A DNA stretch of 6,072 bases from DATFAS01 sp035254305 (lineage in GTDB: Bacteria; Bacillota; Bacilli; Aneurinibacillales; RAOX-1), in NCBI GenBank assembly GCA_035254305.1, contig DATFAS010000170.1, positions 1 through 6,072 of the forward strand, given 5' to 3'. A program made the translations under genes and the position numbers. Below are positions 5,243-6,072 of this stretch, one piece after another (the first letter of the stretch is position 1; each line of letters starts with the position of its first letter). The notes beneath the pieces were generated by a model, which did not search any database, was not told the DNA's origin, and was given only the letters and a program-made list of their open reading frames with translations.

Positions 5243-5952
5243 TAGACCCCTCCTATCTCCGATTCAAGTTCATCTACCGATGTAACATTGGAAGCATCAA
5301 ATCCTTTAGGAGTTCGAATCCCTAATGAACGTATCAATTTGCAATTCTCCGGTCGAACAAACTCGATGAACCCTTTTTTCATCACAGGTTGCCAAAGACG
5401 AACCTCCATCTCATTTCTACCTGTTTCATCAGGATAATTGAACCCGTGAAACATTGTTCCAAAATGATACTCCTCGATTTGATCGTAGTAACCTTTCCCT
5501 TCTCCAAAGCAGCACGGTCTCACATCAGCTTGGCATTCACGGGTACCAAGGAAAATATCTCTTCTTCCTCCTGCTCGAAGGGCACGATTGAGGATATTGT
5601 GATGTTTATTTTCGTTTCGGTCAAAAGCTAATTCAGGACGATGGAGATTAAACTCAAAACTAGCTCGAACCTGATATTTCACGTCTCTTAAATACGTAAA
5701 ATACGCGAGGGAATTCCCTCCATTGTAGTTCATCGGTCGGATCCCTTTCGATTCCATCCGTATCGGATTCATCACACGCAAATCATGAATCACAATCTGG
5801 ATCGTAGGTTTCCAGTAAATGCTTTCCACAATCCCTTTGAGGGCCTGATAGGTCGGCACCTGATAGGATAGCTTTTCCCCTCCTAGCTTGGTCAATGGAT
5901 CCGTAAACAAAGCGTAATCTCCATAAACTTCAAATTCGATGGAATTCCTCAA
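5242..5952 (-). CDS. cas5c: Type I-C crRNA endoribonuclease Cas5c (Cas5d)
   Basis: In type I-C, which lacks Cas6, Cas5c cuts the repeat RNA and stays bound to the 5' handle of the crRNA in Cascade. The protein is 236 aa from a TTG start at 5952, giving MRNSIEFEVYGDYALFTDP, the usual family N-terminus. From that start Y46 (SIYWKP), K116 and H117 (ENKHHN) fall exactly on the catalytic triad published for Bacillus halodurans Cas5d, so processing should be intact. Other family segments are GGEKLSYQVPTYQALKGI (24-41), the IREF-like RRDIFLGTREC (130-140) and the glycine-rich FGEGKGYYDQ (149-158). A GTG three codons upstream (5961) is open but overlaps the Shine-Dalgarno sequence, so it is unlikely as the start. 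The gene is first of the visible operon and overlaps cas8c by one base. Confidence 0.96.
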   Translation of the reverse strand: MRNSIEFEVYGDYALFTDPLTKLGGEKLSYQVPTYQALKGIVESIYWKPTIQIVIHDLRVMNPIRMESKGIRPMNYNGGNSLAYFTYLRDVKYQVRASFEFNLHRPELAFDRNENKHHNILNRALRAGGRRDIFLGTRECQADVRPCCFGEGKGYYDQIEEYHFGTMFHGFNYPDETGRNEMEVRLWQPVMKKGFIEFVRPENCKLIRSLGIRTPKGFDASNVTSVDELESEIGGV

Positions 5953-5960
5953 CCTTTTCA

Positions 5961-5967
5961 CTCCTTT
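5961..5967 (-). promoter_or_regulatory. Ribosome binding site that selects the TTG start of cas5c
   Basis: On the minus strand AAAGGAG (5967-5961) ends in the first base of the possible GTG start, leaving no spacer for it. The same site is 8 bases from the TTG at 5952, an ideal distance. It therefore favours the shorter protein. Confidence 0.8.
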
Positions 5968-5986
5968 CTTCCAAACTCTTACTTTT

Positions 5987-6015
5987 ATATTAAATAATAA
6001 CTTTTATATTTGCAA
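5987..6015 (-). promoter_or_regulatory. Candidate promoter of the cas5c-cas8c-cas7c operon
   Basis: On the minus strand TTGCAA (6015-6010), 17 bases, then TAATAT (5992-5987) form a -35/-10 pair with ideal spacing but only 4/6 matches in each box. Transcription would begin near 5980, about 28 bases before the TTG start. The surrounding 5970-6050 stretch is very AT-rich and unlike the coding DNA, which supports a promoter region here. A perfect TATAAT also occurs nearby (minus strand, about 6022-6027), so the exact site is uncertain. Confidence 0.4.
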
Positions 6016-6072
6016 TTAATTATATAATATATGAACATTATTCTTTTGCGCATTGTTTTTTGTTTGTTTGAT

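Overview
The window looks like the chromosome of a low-GC Gram-positive bacterium (Bacillota, probably Bacillales; I cannot place it more finely). It has strong AGGAGG-type ribosome binding sites, AT-rich intergenic DNA, and Cas proteins of the Bacillus-type I-C family. All supported genes lie on the minus strand, so functionally the window reads from right to left.

Right half (2474-5952): a tightly packed type I-C (Dvulg) effector operon, cas5c - cas8c - cas7c. cas5c and cas8c overlap by one base (TAATG), and cas8c and cas7c are 3 bases apart. cas5c appears to start at a TTG rather than the longer GTG. That choice gives the usual MRN start and puts Y46, K116 and H117 exactly at the catalytic positions known for Bacillus halodurans Cas5d. 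Inside cas8c a strong Shine-Dalgarno sequence 8 bases before an in-frame GTG marks a likely internal gene for the small subunit Cas11c (124 aa). The window therefore encodes a complete I-C Cascade: Cas5c matures crRNA, Cas7c forms the backbone, Cas8c recognises the PAM, and Cas11c forms the belly.

Middle (1863-2473): the CRISPR array follows cas7c directly after a 185-base leader region. There are no cas4, cas1 or cas2 genes, which normally lie at this point. The array has six well-kept 32-bp repeats, one decayed terminal repeat and six spacers of 33-35 bp. It is transcribed on the minus strand, with its leader on the cas side. The leader region carries a 10-bp inverted repeat that resembles a motif I recall from between cas2 and the array in other I-C loci, a candidate promoter, and a shortened repeat-like sequence. 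No cas3 is visible; any cas3 would have to lie beyond position 6072.

Left half (1-1862): a mostly empty AT-rich stretch (1383-1862), a 105-aa protein of unknown function, and a 237-aa class I SAM-dependent methyltransferase that ends in a clear intrinsic terminator. Immediately after that terminator, and running off the left edge, are the first 135 bases of a group II intron. They closely resemble the class IIC intron of Oceanobacillus iheyensis, and class IIC introns typically insert just behind terminator hairpins.

The most notable points are the effector-only I-C arrangement with an intact leader, the internal Cas11c start, an atypical repeat ending (ATTTAAAT instead of ATTGAAAT), and the terminator-targeted group II intron.
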